A stretch of DNA of 64,000 nt from UBA4285 sp050944355 (GTDB taxonomy: Bacteria > Bacillota > Clostridia > Lachnospirales > Lachnospiraceae), in assembly GCA_050944355.1 (NCBI GenBank), contig JBMNQX010000003.1:124001-188000 (forward strand). Direction: 5' to 3'. The position numbers were made by a program, and so were the translations under genes. Shown here in pieces: positions 42,842 through 52,474 of the stretch. Under the pieces are notes generated by a model. It saw nothing but the letters and a program-made list of their open reading frames with translations, made no database searches and had not been told where the DNA came from. Positions within the stretch are counted from its first letter, which is position 1. Each line of letters begins with the position of its first letter.

Positions 42842-43619
42842 AGTACATGTTCTTGCCTGCGGCAGCACAAGAGTCGACGAGGCGCTGCCGTTTTCGGACC
42901 GCTCGAAGAACCCGCTGGCGTTCACGGGACTCTTCCGCGGAAAAAAGCATCAGGTCAGAGTGCCGGTGAGGGCGTATCTCATAGAGTACGCGGAAAGGCT
43001 TGTTCTCATCGACATCGGCTGGGACACCGTCATCCGGTACGGCGCCAGGGACTACGAAGGCTTTTTCAATTATTTCGCATCCCCGGGGGTTCTCCCGGCG
43101 GGCGAGGGAATCGTCGATCAGCTGAAAAGTCTTGGGTGCCGCGTGTCCGACCTGACAAATGTTTACTTCACGCATCTGGACATCGACCACGCGGGCGGCA
43201 TGAGACTGATACGAAATGTACCGGAAATTCAGTGCTCAGCTGCCGAGTGGGACGCGGCGAACAAGGTGAATCCCCGGTATTTGCGGCGCCTCTGGAAGGA
43301 CGTTCCCGTCACAACTTTTCCGGACACCGAAGTGGATTTGTCAGGGAACGGGACGCTCACCGCGTTTCCGATGCACGGCCATTCCGCCGACATGACGGCG
43401 TACCGCGTCGGGACGAAGGATCATTATGTGATTATTGCGGGGGATGCCGGATACGGCAGGCGGTCTTATGAGGAACAGGTTCTGCCCGGCGTCGAGTGGA
43501 ACCGGGATGAGACAAGAGCGTCCCTCAAAAAGCTCAAAGCCCTCGCGGACGACCCGCACTGCGAGGCGGTACTGATGACACACGATCCCGAACCGGGAAA
43601 GAATCTTTATATATTGTAA
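42834..43619 (+). CDS. Metallo-beta-lactamase-fold hydrolase (lactonase-like)
   Basis: The 261 residues have the metallo-beta-lactamase fold with IDIGWDT, then THLDIDHAGG, MHGHSADM, AGDAGY and MTHDPE. The usual HxHxDH is HxDxDH here: the second histidine is Asp. Related N-acyl-homoserine lactonase-like proteins can have that change. It is co-translated with ArsR and may be the regulated target. The substrate is unknown. Confidence 0.82.
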   Translation: MIKVHVLACGSTRVDEALPFSDRSKNPLAFTGLFRGKKHQVRVPVRAYLIEYAERLVLIDIGWDTVIRYGARDYEGFFNYFASPGVLPAGEGIVDQLKSLGCRVSDLTNVYFTHLDIDHAGGMRLIRNVPEIQCSAAEWDAANKVNPRYLRRLWKDVPVTTFPDTEVDLSGNGTLTAFPMHGHSADMTAYRVGTKDHYVIIAGDAGYGRRSYEEQVLPGVEWNRDETRASLKKLKALADDPHCEAVLMTHDPEPGKNLYIL

Positions 43620-43637
43620 AATCAGGAGGCATCAATC

Positions 43638-44297
43638 ATGGATACGATGGAAGCAATCAGAGAGAGACATTCGGTGCGGCAGTTTACGGATAAACCGCTG
43701 GAAGCGGACGCCGTCGCGGCGCTGAAGAGCGAAACGGAAAAAGTGAATCAGGAAAGCGGCATGCACATCCAGCTCATTACAAATGAGATGGAGGCATTTG
43801 ACGCCGGCAAGCCGAACTACGGGAGTTTTCAGGGCTGCCGCAATTATTTTGCCGTAATCGGTCCTAAGGGCAAGGCCGAGGAAGCCGGATACTACGGGCA
43901 GCGGCTGGTGATCAAAGCGCAGGAGCTCGGAATCAACTCCTGCTGGGTCGCGATGACATATAAAAAAGGCAAGGCGAAGGGCGATGTGGGACCGGGCGAG
44001 AAGCGCTACATCGTAATCGCGCTCGGATACGGAAAGACGCAGGGCGCGGCGCATAAAAACAAGCCCATCACAGAAGTCAGCGATTTCAGGGCGGGTGATC
44101 CGGACTGGTACAAGAACGGTCTGGATGCCGCGCTCCTGGCGCCGACAGCGATGAACCAGCAGAAGTTTTATTTTACGAGGAACGGAGACAAAGTTACAGC
44201 TAAAGCCGGTTTCGGTTTTTACACGGACATCGATCTGGGAATCGTGAAGTATAACTTTGAAGTCGGCGCGGGAAAAGGCAAGGAAGTCTGGGGCTGA
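43638..44297 (+). CDS. Nitroreductase-family oxidoreductase
   Basis: FMN-dependent reductase: IRERHSVRQFTDKPLE (7-22) binds FMN phosphate, and AGYYGQRLVIKAQELGINSCWV forms the core helix. The 219-residue length and C-terminal LAPTAMNQQKF fit the TM1586-like subgroup. It begins 18 nt after the lactonase-like gene with AGGAGG. It reduces quinones or nitro groups in general; the native substrate is unknown. Confidence 0.88.
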   Translation: MDTMEAIRERHSVRQFTDKPLEADAVAALKSETEKVNQESGMHIQLITNEMEAFDAGKPNYGSFQGCRNYFAVIGPKGKAEEAGYYGQRLVIKAQELGINSCWVAMTYKKGKAKGDVGPGEKRYIVIALGYGKTQGAAHKNKPITEVSDFRAGDPDWYKNGLDAALLAPTAMNQQKFYFTRNGDKVTAKAGFGFYTDIDLGIVKYNFEVGAGKGKEVWG

Positions 44298-44337
44298 AAA
44301 AGCAGGTTCACAACGACTGTGCGGAAACAGTGAAGAA

Positions 44338-44372
44338 GGGAGCTGTTCATTAATGCAACAGCCCCTTATTTT
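44338..44372 (+). terminator. Intrinsic terminator after nitroreductase
   Basis: GGG-A-GCTGTT pairs with AACAGC-CCC, followed by TTATTTT. Confidence 0.85.
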
Positions 44373-44484
44373 CTTCCGCGGTTTTATGGCGGGCTATGGC
44401 GCGTGCCGGGCAGAAATTCAGCGGCTTTGTCCGGGATATGGTATGATAGGAATAAATATTTCGTGATTCAGACAGGAAAGGAAC

Positions 44485-46314
44485 GTGTCTCAGATGACAG
44501 AAAACAGCGGAAACAAAAAGCGCAGGAGAAAAAAGCAGTACTCTGTGAGCGCGGAGGATCTGCGCAGACTGGTGCGCTGCGAGTTCACATGGACGGATAT
44601 TGTCGGAAAGAGCGGCTGCGACGAGAAGGACCTGGCTTTTGATGAAAGTTATTCTCCGGATATGAACGACTGGGCGGTGGCCGTCTCAAATCTGCGGGAG
44701 AAAAAGGCCGACTGGAAGGCTTTTGCCAACTGGTTTCAGCCGTTTGTGTACAATGAAGAATTGAGAATAACACTGGGACTGCCGGACGAGCCGGTCGATG
44801 TGCTTCTGCCTGTGGGGGAAGCGTATGTGGCCGAGGATCTGTATTCTGAGATGCTGAGAGCTTTTCTTGAGTACGATGATTCGAATGATCTTGATGAACT
44901 GGTGCCTTTTCAGGACGCCTTTCCGTTTGAGGATCTTCTCGGGGAAGTCCGGTATTTCCGGGAAGGCAAAGACAAGCCGGTTCAGATGAGGAAATATACG
45001 GACCGCAGCAAACTCGCATTTGTCAGGCAGGGCAGTGACAATGAGATTTACCGGAAGTTTCCGGAAAGCCTGAAGACGCTTTGCCGCCGGATGGCCGATG
45101 AGCTCTGTGACAAAGGCGTGGCCGAGGTGCTCGAGATAAGGGGATACTGCAGCTATGAAGGCGGCGGTCTGTACCCGGCTGACTGGGTTGTGTCAAGAGA
45201 CAGTCTGAAAGCGGCGTTTGAGAAAGAGCCGAAGCCATATCTGGCCAACTCGCTCGGATATATCGCATATTATGGCCGGTGCAATCGCGGTGTGCCTCAG
45301 TACGATGAGGCTTTCCGCTGGTTTTCGATCGGTGCGGCCGGCGGGAATCAGGAATCCCGCTATAAGCTGGGCGATATGTTTCTGAACGGTTACGGAGTGC
45401 CTAAGATGGCAGGCACGGCCGTCCGTCTCTACAAAGAGGTATACGACGAGACGAAGCAGGAACTGTGCAGCGGCGAGACCGATGGCAAATTTGCCGACGC
45501 CGCCCTTAGGCTAGCCGGTGTCGCGAAGATGGCCGGACCTGGGTTTGTTCCGCTGTGGTACCGGTATGCTCTGGAAGCCGACTATGCCATACGCCTCAGG
45601 CTTCCATCGGACCAGTATGGCGACAGCTCGGTATTTGCGCACATTCAGGATGAACTTGCAGAGTCTGCCCGGACATTCCACATGGCCGTGAAGAAGACGA
45701 ATGTACTCCGCCATCTTACTCCTGAAGTTCTGATGCGGCCGATCAATAATTACAGGCGCTGTCTTAAGGCCGTTTTTCACAGGACGACTGAGACGAAGGC
45801 GAGACTGACCGTATTTGCCATGAATCAGGCGGCCGGGGATCCGATTGAGACGTATAAGATGCTGCTTGTGGTGCCGGACGCCGATTACTGCCGGCTCCAG
45901 GACAAGATTATCTTTGAACTCCGCTCTGTCGGCGAAGTCCATATTTTGGGAGATTCCGATTCGTTCTATTATAATTACGTATTCTGGAATTCGGAAAAGA
46001 AGGGGTTCGTGTTCTGCCACGACGAGGATGTGACGGCTTTCATCGGCGCGAAAGAGGTTGTCTGGAAAGCGCCGGGAAAGAAAGAAAATGTAAACAGCCG
46101 GATGCTGCACTTTGTGACCGTGCGCTTCAGTGAGGCAGGGCGGGGATACGATTATCTCTGCGATGACGATTCGGTGAAGGTCGGCGATCATGTGATCGTG
46201 CCCGGCCATGACGGAGAGACGGAAGTAGAAGTGATCAAGGTGTTTGACTGCCGCGAGAGTGAGACGGCACTGCCGCTCGACCATTACAAATCCGTAATCC
46301 GCAAGTGTGAGTGA
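44485..46314 (+). CDS. Sel1-repeat protein of unknown function
   Basis: It starts at GTG 44485 or ATG 44494; AGGAAAGG fits either. The N-terminal 20 residues are very basic. Residues about 252-325 contain Sel1/TPR-like units (LANSLGYIAYYGRC, AFRWFSIGAAGGNQESRYKLG, GYGVPKMAGTAVRLYK). The C-terminal ~200 residues have no family I can name. A two-part design with helical repeats suggests a protein-binding scaffold. It is not clearly tied to the next gene, 33 nt away. Confidence 0.7.
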   Translation: MSQMTENSGNKKRRRKKQYSVSAEDLRRLVRCEFTWTDIVGKSGCDEKDLAFDESYSPDMNDWAVAVSNLREKKADWKAFANWFQPFVYNEELRITLGLPDEPVDVLLPVGEAYVAEDLYSEMLRAFLEYDDSNDLDELVPFQDAFPFEDLLGEVRYFREGKDKPVQMRKYTDRSKLAFVRQGSDNEIYRKFPESLKTLCRRMADELCDKGVAEVLEIRGYCSYEGGGLYPADWVVSRDSLKAAFEKEPKPYLANSLGYIAYYGRCNRGVPQYDEAFRWFSIGAAGGNQESRYKLGDMFLNGYGVPKMAGTAVRLYKEVYDETKQELCSGETDGKFADAALRLAGVAKMAGPGFVPLWYRYALEADYAIRLRLPSDQYGDSSVFAHIQDELAESARTFHMAVKKTNVLRHLTPEVLMRPINNYRRCLKAVFHRTTETKARLTVFAMNQAAGDPIETYKMLLVVPDADYCRLQDKIIFELRSVGEVHILGDSDSFYYNYVFWNSEKKGFVFCHDEDVTAFIGAKEVVWKAPGKKENVNSRMLHFVTVRFSEAGRGYDYLCDDDSVKVGDHVIVPGHDGETEVEVIKVFDCRESETALPLDHYKSVIRKCE

Positions 46315-46347
46315 CAGAAAGCGCAGACGGTCATATCGGGAGCGGGC

Positions 46348-47553
46348 ATGAAACTGGATACACCTTATTATTATAAGAAGTTCAAATGTATAGGCGCCGC
46401 TTGCCGCGACAACTGCTGCCGCGGCGAGTGGCTGGTGGAGATCGACGACGAGACGGCCGAAAAATACAGGGAGATGCCGGGATCTCTCGGCGACAGGCTG
46501 CGCACGGCTCTGTTTTCCGAGGGCGGCGCGGCGTATCTGAAGCGGCCAGACGGAACGTGCCCGCTGCTTGACTCCGACGGGCTGTGCACGGTTGTGAAAG
46601 AGGCCGGGCCGGAAGCGCTCGGCGTCGTCTGCGATCAGTTCCCGCGGTTTTCGGAGTATTTCGGGGACCGCAAAGAGACGGGAATCGGTCTGGCCTGCGA
46701 AGAGGCCGCGAGGATTGTGCTTTCCGCCGCGCCCGAGGAGGCGAGGCTCACCGAGACAAAGCTCGACGAAAAGCCGTACGATGATGATGAGTACGATGCC
46801 GGGTGGGACGGCCGCGTGTGCCGCGCGCGCTCCGTGTTTGACGCAATGCTTGAGAAGGCGGAGCGCGGCGGCGGATTTGACGGACTGTACAAGACGCTGG
46901 CGGCCATTCTGCTCGCGGCGGCGGGCCTTCAGATGTCGGCCAACAAAAATGATTTTGAGGCGTTTGACGCGAAGATAAAGAGCCTGGAGGCGAGTGCGGG
47001 TGAGAGTGAGCTTTTGGAACTCGAAAAGAGGCTCAGACCGCTTTCGACCAATGCGGCCGCGACCCGCAACGCGGCGTACATCGAGCTTTTCAGTCATCTT
47101 GAGAGCATTGGACCTGAGTGGGACGAAGAACTCGCGCGCCTGCGCCGCTTTTACGGGACCGAGCCGCGGGTGTCGCGTTTCCCGCAGACCGTGAAGGCGT
47201 TCGAGCAGGAAAACAGCGGGGGAGCCGGCACATTTGCCAGGTATGCGAGATATCTGCTGTTCCGATATCTCAGTAAAGCCGTCTATGACCACGATATTCT
47301 TGGCAAATGCAAGATGATGGCGCTGTTCACGTTGACGCTCGAGGGCATCGTTATGGCGGACGCGGGGCGGGCGGCGGAAAAGCCGGCCGGACTGGCAAAA
47401 CTGACTGCCGCGGCGGTGCACCTGTTCTCGCGGCAGGTTGAGTATGACGAAGAAAACATGGAACAGATCGCGGAAGATCTTACATTTGAGCGGTGCGCCC
47501 GCACGGATGAGCTGATCAGCGCGCTCACGCACTATACGATGCAGATCGGATAA
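46348..47553 (+). CDS. FliB-family (flagellin lysine N-methylase-like) protein
   Basis: The cysteine-rich N-terminus C14-x4-C19-x3-CC24 and then C71, C80 and C95 in DQFPR match the FliB/YkgJ pattern, probably an Fe-S cluster. The rest is helical. FliB methylates flagellin lysines in Salmonella. No flagellar gene is in this window, and many non-motile anaerobes carry such proteins, so the natural target is uncertain. Confidence 0.82.
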   Translation: MKLDTPYYYKKFKCIGAACRDNCCRGEWLVEIDDETAEKYREMPGSLGDRLRTALFSEGGAAYLKRPDGTCPLLDSDGLCTVVKEAGPEALGVVCDQFPRFSEYFGDRKETGIGLACEEAARIVLSAAPEEARLTETKLDEKPYDDDEYDAGWDGRVCRARSVFDAMLEKAERGGGFDGLYKTLAAILLAAAGLQMSANKNDFEAFDAKIKSLEASAGESELLELEKRLRPLSTNAAATRNAAYIELFSHLESIGPEWDEELARLRRFYGTEPRVSRFPQTVKAFEQENSGGAGTFARYARYLLFRYLSKAVYDHDILGKCKMMALFTLTLEGIVMADAGRAAEKPAGLAKLTAAAVHLFSRQVEYDEENMEQIAEDLTFERCARTDELISALTHYTMQIG

Positions 47554-47562
47554 GGAGGAATT

Positions 47563-48150
47563 ATGTCAGCGGATGGAATTGCGACGGAAATGAATCTGGA
47601 TCTGGATGAGCTCGCGCGTGAAGTGAAGAGCGCCGCGCAGGAGCTCCTTGCGGCGGCAAAACTCGAAAAAGGGGACATTTTTGTGGTCGGCTGCTCGTCG
47701 AGCGAAATCGCGCATCACAGGATCGGGACATTTTCAAATGAAGAAATCGGTCAGACCGTCGTGGCGGCGCTGCACGAAGTGCTCGACCAGGCGGGCGTAT
47801 ATCTCGCAGCCCAGTGCTGCGAGCATCTGAACCGGGCGATCATCATCGAGAAAGCCTGCGCGCGCGAGTACCGGCTTCCGATCGTCAATGTCGTGCCGCA
47901 GCTGAAGGCCGGAGGCTCCTTTGCCACGGCCGCGTACAAGGCATGCGAGAGTCCGGTGGCCGTCGAGCATATCCAGGCGCAGGCGGGCATGGACATCGGC
48001 GACACGCTGATCGGCATGCACCTGCAGCCAGTGGCTGTTCCGTACCGCACAAAGACGCAGTACGCCGGCAGCGCACACATCGTCTGCGCCCGCACACGGC
48101 CGAAATACATCGGCGGTGAGCGCGCGCACTACGACGATACGCTGAAATAA
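47563..48150 (+). CDS. TIGR01440/UPF0340 (YwlG-like) protein
   Basis: This 195-residue protein covers a complete family unit, including VVGCSSSEIAHHRIG (50-64), AAQCCEHLNRAI and IGMHLQPVAVPYR. It is conserved in Firmicutes, has no known reaction, and shows no membrane segment. AAGGAGGAATT precedes the ATG, 9 nt after the FliB-like gene. Confidence 0.92.
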   Translation: MSADGIATEMNLDLDELAREVKSAAQELLAAAKLEKGDIFVVGCSSSEIAHHRIGTFSNEEIGQTVVAALHEVLDQAGVYLAAQCCEHLNRAIIIEKACAREYRLPIVNVVPQLKAGGSFATAAYKACESPVAVEHIQAQAGMDIGDTLIGMHLQPVAVPYRTKTQYAGSAHIVCARTRPKYIGGERAHYDDTLK

Positions 48151-48160
48151 ACTGCGCGAG

Positions 48161-49060
48161 TCAGACTTCAAAACGCCCGGCCGCGCCGCACGGGAGAACG
48201 AGCCCGCTGTCGCGGACCGGCAGGCCGATTTCTGAAGCTTCAACCCGGGCCGTTTTGATTCCCGGATACTTCGGAAGCAGAGCGGTTGAGAGCAGATAGG
48301 TCAGCACGCCCGGCTGCAGGCCGGTCGTGTAGGCGTTGAGCACGAAGAAGAGCGGCGTGTCGCTCATGAGCTGCGCCGTGAGCTGAACGAGCTCGTAGAT
48401 GTTATCTTCCATTTTCCAGATCTCGCCCTTCGGGCCGCGCCCGTAGGAAGGCGGGTCCATGATGATGCCGTCGTAGTGGTGGCCGCGGCGGATTTCGCGC
48501 TCGACGAATTTCCGGCAGTCATCGACGAGCCAGCGGATCGGCGCGTCAGAAAGTCCGGAGGAAGCGGCGTTTTCCTTTGCCCAGGTCACCATGCCTTTGC
48601 TCGCGTCGACGTGCGTGACAGAGGCGCCGGCGGAGGCGCAGGCGACTGTTGCCCCGCCCGTGTAGGCAAAAAGATTCAGAATTCTGGCCGGTCCACCCTG
48701 TGCGGTGCGGCCGGCGATTTTTTCGGCGCACCAGTCCCAGTTGACGGCCTGCTCCGGAAAAAGCCCTGTGTGCTTGAAGCTGAACGGCTTCAGGTGAAAC
48801 GTGAGCGGCTGCCGGAAGACCGGATTGTCATAGGAAATCGTCCAGGTCTTCGGGAGCGAGAAAAATTCCCATTCCCCGCCGCCGCTTCTGCTGCGGTGAT
48901 AGTGACCGCTGCATTTGCGCCAGCCCGGATCTTTGCGCTCTGTGTTCCAGATGACCTGCGGATCCGGACGAATTAGTGTATAATTTCCCCAGCGCTCGAG
49001 TTTCTCGCCCTGCGAGGCATCGAGCACTTCATAGCTTTTCCATCTGCTGGCTGTCCACAT
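48161..49060 (-). CDS. SAM-dependent methyltransferase, RlmI/RlmK-like
   Basis: The start at 49060 has GGAGGAAAGAAAC upstream; the longer frame from 49129 is unlikely. SAM-binding ILNLFAYTGGATVACA and the catalytic-loop DPPSYGRGPKG are similar to 23S rRNA m5C methyltransferase RlmI, but the protein lacks the N-terminal PUA domain and has ~300 residues. The RNA or protein target is unknown. It is a single minus-strand gene, divergent from the ABC-F gene with a gap of 92 nt. Confidence 0.82.
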   Translation of the reverse strand: MWTASRWKSYEVLDASQGEKLERWGNYTLIRPDPQVIWNTERKDPGWRKCSGHYHRSRSGGGEWEFFSLPKTWTISYDNPVFRQPLTFHLKPFSFKHTGLFPEQAVNWDWCAEKIAGRTAQGGPARILNLFAYTGGATVACASAGASVTHVDASKGMVTWAKENAASSGLSDAPIRWLVDDCRKFVEREIRRGHHYDGIIMDPPSYGRGPKGEIWKMEDNIYELVQLTAQLMSDTPLFFVLNAYTTGLQPGVLTYLLSTALLPKYPGIKTARVEASEIGLPVRDSGLVLPCGAAGRFEV

Positions 49061-49152
49061 GTTTCTTTCCTCCGTGAATACAGTCATCATCATATCATAC
49101 CGATGGAAAATGCGGGCAAAAATATGCAAAGCGGCATATCAGGAACGGATTT

Positions 49153-51012
49153 ATGAATATACTCAATCTCGAACATATCAGCAAAAATTTCGGAACGAAA
49201 GAATTGCTCTCGGATGTGAGCCTCGGCGTGAATTCCGGCGACAAGATCGGAATCATCGGCGTCAACGGCTGCGGCAAGTCGACGCTTCTGAAAATAGCGG
49301 CCGGCATTCTGCCTCCGGACAGCGGCCAGGTCATCAGCGGGCGCGGCGTGCAGATGCGGTATCTGGCTCAGACGATGGAGGCTGAAGAGGGCGACTCGGT
49401 TCTCACATTTGTCATGAAGGAGAATCCGAAGGTCTCTGAGGCGGAGACCTGCAAATGGCTGAATCAGCTGGGGCTTCCGGACCCGGGCGCGGAGTGGGCG
49501 GCACTTTCCGGCGGACAGAAGAAGCGGGCGGCGCTCGTGCGAACGCTGCTTTCGCCGTCTGACGTGCTGCTTCTGGACGAGCCGACGAACCACCTGGACG
49601 CCGAGATGATCGAGTGGCTTCAGGACCGGCTTCTGGCGTTTAAGGGCGAGCTGCTGCTCGTGACGCACGACCGGTATTTTCTGGACGCGGTGACCAACCG
49701 CATCGCGGAGATCGACCGGGGAAAGCTGTATACCTATGAAGGAAATTATGCGCGGTATCTGGAACTGAAGACGGCCAGGGACGAGGCGGAGAGGAGCGCC
49801 GAGAAGAAGCGGCAGAATTTTCTGCGGACAGAGCTCAAGTGGATCCGGCGCGGCGCGCTCGCCCGCGGGACGAAGCAGCAGGCGCGGATTGACCGGTTTG
49901 AGGAGGCAAAGAAGGAATCGGCAGCGGCGCGTCAGAGACTGGAACAGCAGGACACAGTTCTGAAGGTGGACTCGGTGTCGTCGCGCATGGGGCACAAGAC
50001 GATTGAGCTGAAGGATGTCAGCAAGTCGATGGGTGGAAAACTGTGCGTGAGCCACTTTTCCGTCATTTTTCAGCAGAATGCGCGGATCGGCGTCATCGGC
50101 CCGAACGGCTGCGGAAAATCGACGCTCCTGAAGCTGATCGCCGGACAGCTCGCACCGGACGAGGGAGAGGTCGTAACGGGCGGCACGATCCGCGTCGGGT
50201 ATTTCTGCCAGGAAAATGAGCCGCTCGACGACAATCTGACGGTCCTTGAGACGGTGAAGAAGATTGGAGAATATCTCCCGACACCGGACGGACTCATGAG
50301 CGCGTCGAATATGTGCGACCGCTTCCTGTTCCCGCCGGCCATGCAGTTCACGAAAGTGGCGAAGCTTTCCGGCGGCGAAAAGCGGCGGCTCTTTTTGCTG
50401 CAGGTGCTGATGAGCCGCCCGAATGTCCTGCTTCTCGACGAGCCGACCAACGATCTCGACATTCAGACGCTCGAAATTCTCGAGGACTATCTGGACCGGT
50501 TCGACGGCATTGTGATCACGGTCTCGCATGACCGCTATTTTCTCGACCGCACGGTGCAGAGAATCTACGCGAACGAGGGCGGCGGGACGTGGACGCAGTA
50601 CGAAGGCGGGTACTCCGATTATTATAGGAAGAAAAAGGAAAAGGAAGCGGCGGAGGAAGAGGCACAGAAGAGGCGTCAGATGCTGCTTTCCGGAGCCGCG
50701 GAAAGTGGTTCTGACGGTTCCGCCTCTCCTTCCGGACCGGCCGCTTCAAAGACAAATGCCGGAACGGGACACAGACATCAGCGGCGTCTTTCCTACAAAG
50801 AACAGCGCGAGTGGGACGGAATCGAAGATGAAATCAACGCGCTCGAAGAAAAGTCGGCGGCTCTGGAAAAGGAGATCGCGGATGCGGCAACCGACTATGA
50901 CCGCCTCATGACCCTGACAAAAGAAAAAGAAGAGACGGACGCGAAAATCGAAGAGCGGATGAACCGCTGGGAAGAACTGAGCGAGCTGGTGGAAGAGATT
51001 GAAAACTCATGA
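49153..51012 (+). CDS. ABC-F family ATPase (Uup/YdiF type)
   Basis: Two ABC domains with Walker A GVNGCGKST and GPNGCGKST, signatures LSGGQKKR and LSGGEKRR, and Walker B LLLDEPTN twice. A charged linker lies between them, and a C-terminal coiled coil (about 540-615) follows an Ala/Ser-rich stretch. ABC-F proteins act on the ribosome, not in transport. The coiled-coil tail resembles Uup, which binds DNA or ribosome junctions. It has no membrane partner. GGAACGG before the ATG is weak. Confidence 0.92.
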   Translation: MNILNLEHISKNFGTKELLSDVSLGVNSGDKIGIIGVNGCGKSTLLKIAAGILPPDSGQVISGRGVQMRYLAQTMEAEEGDSVLTFVMKENPKVSEAETCKWLNQLGLPDPGAEWAALSGGQKKRAALVRTLLSPSDVLLLDEPTNHLDAEMIEWLQDRLLAFKGELLLVTHDRYFLDAVTNRIAEIDRGKLYTYEGNYARYLELKTARDEAERSAEKKRQNFLRTELKWIRRGALARGTKQQARIDRFEEAKKESAAARQRLEQQDTVLKVDSVSSRMGHKTIELKDVSKSMGGKLCVSHFSVIFQQNARIGVIGPNGCGKSTLLKLIAGQLAPDEGEVVTGGTIRVGYFCQENEPLDDNLTVLETVKKIGEYLPTPDGLMSASNMCDRFLFPPAMQFTKVAKLSGGEKRRLFLLQVLMSRPNVLLLDEPTNDLDIQTLEILEDYLDRFDGIVITVSHDRYFLDRTVQRIYANEGGGTWTQYEGGYSDYYRKKKEKEAAEEEAQKRRQMLLSGAAESGSDGSASPSGPAASKTNAGTGHRHQRRLSYKEQREWDGIEDEINALEEKSAALEKEIADAATDYDRLMTLTKEKEETDAKIEERMNRWEELSELVEEIENS

Positions 51013-51319
51013 ACAGTAAAAAACTTCTTGCATCCTGTGGCGAATGCGTGTATACTGCGATTGTTGTGGCATGATAGCTGAGAAACGGAGGTTGCCTTCA
51101 GTGCGAAAGTGCTGAAAGGGTTTTCCGCGGAGCGAATGTCAAGGCCGGTCTTTTGCATCGGGCCGGCGCAAACCTGGCGACAAGTCACTGTACAGAGATC
51201 TGTTAAGAAACAGAAAACGAGTGCGTACGTTTTTCATGAAGAAAGGACACGCACGGATATGTTGTACAGTCACCGCTTGTCGTACTTACAAAAGTGCGAA
51301 TATGGAGGCGACTTTTTTT
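51013..51319 (+). other. Leader of the ribosomal protein superoperon
   Basis: About 300 nt between ABC-F and rpsJ. It holds the promoter at 51028-51056 and a transcribed leader with a GAAA-capped hairpin (CAGTGC/GTGCTG near 51099-51114) and other GC stretches. Long S10-operon leaders often mediate autoregulation by a ribosomal protein such as L4; that is inference here. Confidence 0.5.
51028..51056 (+). promoter_or_regulatory. Promoter of the S10 operon
   Basis: TTGCAT (51028-51033), 17-nt spacer, TATACT (51051-51056). The rpmJ promoter at 63457 has the same CTTGCAT -35. Confidence 0.75.
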
Positions 51320-51631
51320 ATGGCAGGAACAAGAATTATCCTTAAGGCTTATGATCACAAGCTTCTCGACCAGTCAGCCAAGAAGCTGGTCGACAATCTG
51401 AAGAACGCAGGCGCTACGGTTTCCGGACCGGTTCCGCTTCCGACAAAGAAGGAAGTTGTGACGATTCTCCGCGCCGTTCACAAGTATAAGGATTCCAGAG
51501 AGCAGTTCGAGCAGCGTACTCACAAGAGACTGATCGACGTCATCAATCCGACACCGGAAGCAATGAAGGTTTTCAACAAGATTGAGCTGCCGGCCGGCGT
51601 TGAGGCAAATCTGAAGGAAATCAAGAAGTAA
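51320..51631 (+). CDS. rpsJ: 30S ribosomal protein S10
   Basis: MAGTRIILKAYDHKLLD at the N-terminus is typical, and 103 residues is the usual length. The start is 51320; an in-frame ATG at 51302 and the longer frame are upstream noise. GGAGG is 12 nt before the ATG, slightly far. It is first gene of the superoperon. S10 also serves as NusE in antitermination. Confidence 0.97.
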   Translation: MAGTRIILKAYDHKLLDQSAKKLVDNLKNAGATVSGPVPLPTKKEVVTILRAVHKYKDSREQFEQRTHKRLIDVINPTPEAMKVFNKIELPAGVEANLKEIKK

Positions 51632-51812
51632 TAAACGATCGGATCATCCGACTTGTCCGCAAAACCGATACGATGCAGCGGGATGCGCTTGAGAAGGATG
51701 TTTTGATACATGGCAGTCCGGGATTTCCCGGTAACTTTCTAGAATGACAGAATGCGCTGAAAAATATGGATGTTCATCATTCTGTCCGCTGTAGAAAACA
51801 GGAGGAGTTTTT
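51632..51812 (+). other. 181-nt gap between rpsJ and rplC with hairpins
   Basis: Contains CCGGGA-TT-TCCCGG and ACAGAATG/CATTCTGT dyads. No coding frame with a ribosome site was found. It may be a second regulatory leader. Confidence 0.4.
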
Positions 51813-52448
51813 ATGAAAAAGGCTATTTTGGCAACGAAAGTCGGAATGACTCAGGTTTTCGATGAAAACGGCGTTCTGACTCCGGTAACTGTCCTCCAGG
51901 CTGGTCCCTGTGTTGTGACACAGGTAAAGACAGTCGAGAACGACGGTTACGATGCGGTTCAGGTTGGTTTCGCTGACGTAGATGAGAAGCACGTCACAAA
52001 GCCGGTCAAGGGACATTTCGACAAGGCAGAAGTTCCTTACAAGAGATTCGTAAGAGAATTCCGCTTTGAGAATGCCGCTGACTACAAGGTGAAGGACGAG
52101 ATCAAGGCTGACATCTTCGCAGCTGGAGATAAAGTTGACGCCACCGCGATTTCAAAGGGCAAAGGCTTCCAGGGCGCTATCAAGCGTTTCGGCCAGTCCA
52201 GAGGACCGATGGCTCACGGTTCCAAATTCCACAGACACCAGGGCTCTAACGGCTCCGCTACGACTCCGGGCCGCGTAAAGAAGGGCAAGGGAATGCCGGG
52301 ACATATGGGTTCCAAGAAGATCACCATCCAGAATCTTCAGGTTGTTAAAGTTGACGCTGACAAGAATCTGATCCTGGTGCGCGGCGCTGTTCCGGGCCCG
52401 AAGAAGGCACTGGTCACAATCAAGGAAACCACAAAGATTTCCAAGTAA
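51813..52448 (+). CDS. rplC: 50S ribosomal protein L3
   Basis: A 211-residue L3 with KGKGFQGAIKRFGQSRGPMAHG around residues 112-133, the loop reaching the peptidyl-transferase centre, and GHMGSKKIT. GGAGGAG is placed well before the ATG. The long gap before it is unusual for this operon. Confidence 0.98.
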   Translation: MKKAILATKVGMTQVFDENGVLTPVTVLQAGPCVVTQVKTVENDGYDAVQVGFADVDEKHVTKPVKGHFDKAEVPYKRFVREFRFENAADYKVKDEIKADIFAAGDKVDATAISKGKGFQGAIKRFGQSRGPMAHGSKFHRHQGSNGSATTPGRVKKGKGMPGHMGSKKITIQNLQVVKVDADKNLILVRGAVPGPKKALVTIKETTKISK

Positions 52449-52474
52449 GACAGTAAGGAAGGAGGAACACACAG

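Noticed and set aside
45511..47532. A 673-codon minus-strand open frame
   Set aside because: Antisense to the Sel1-repeat and FliB-like genes, no ribosome site, no recognisable protein.
49090..50529. A 479-codon minus-strand open frame
   Set aside because: Antisense to the ABC-F gene, whose Walker and signature motifs are intact.
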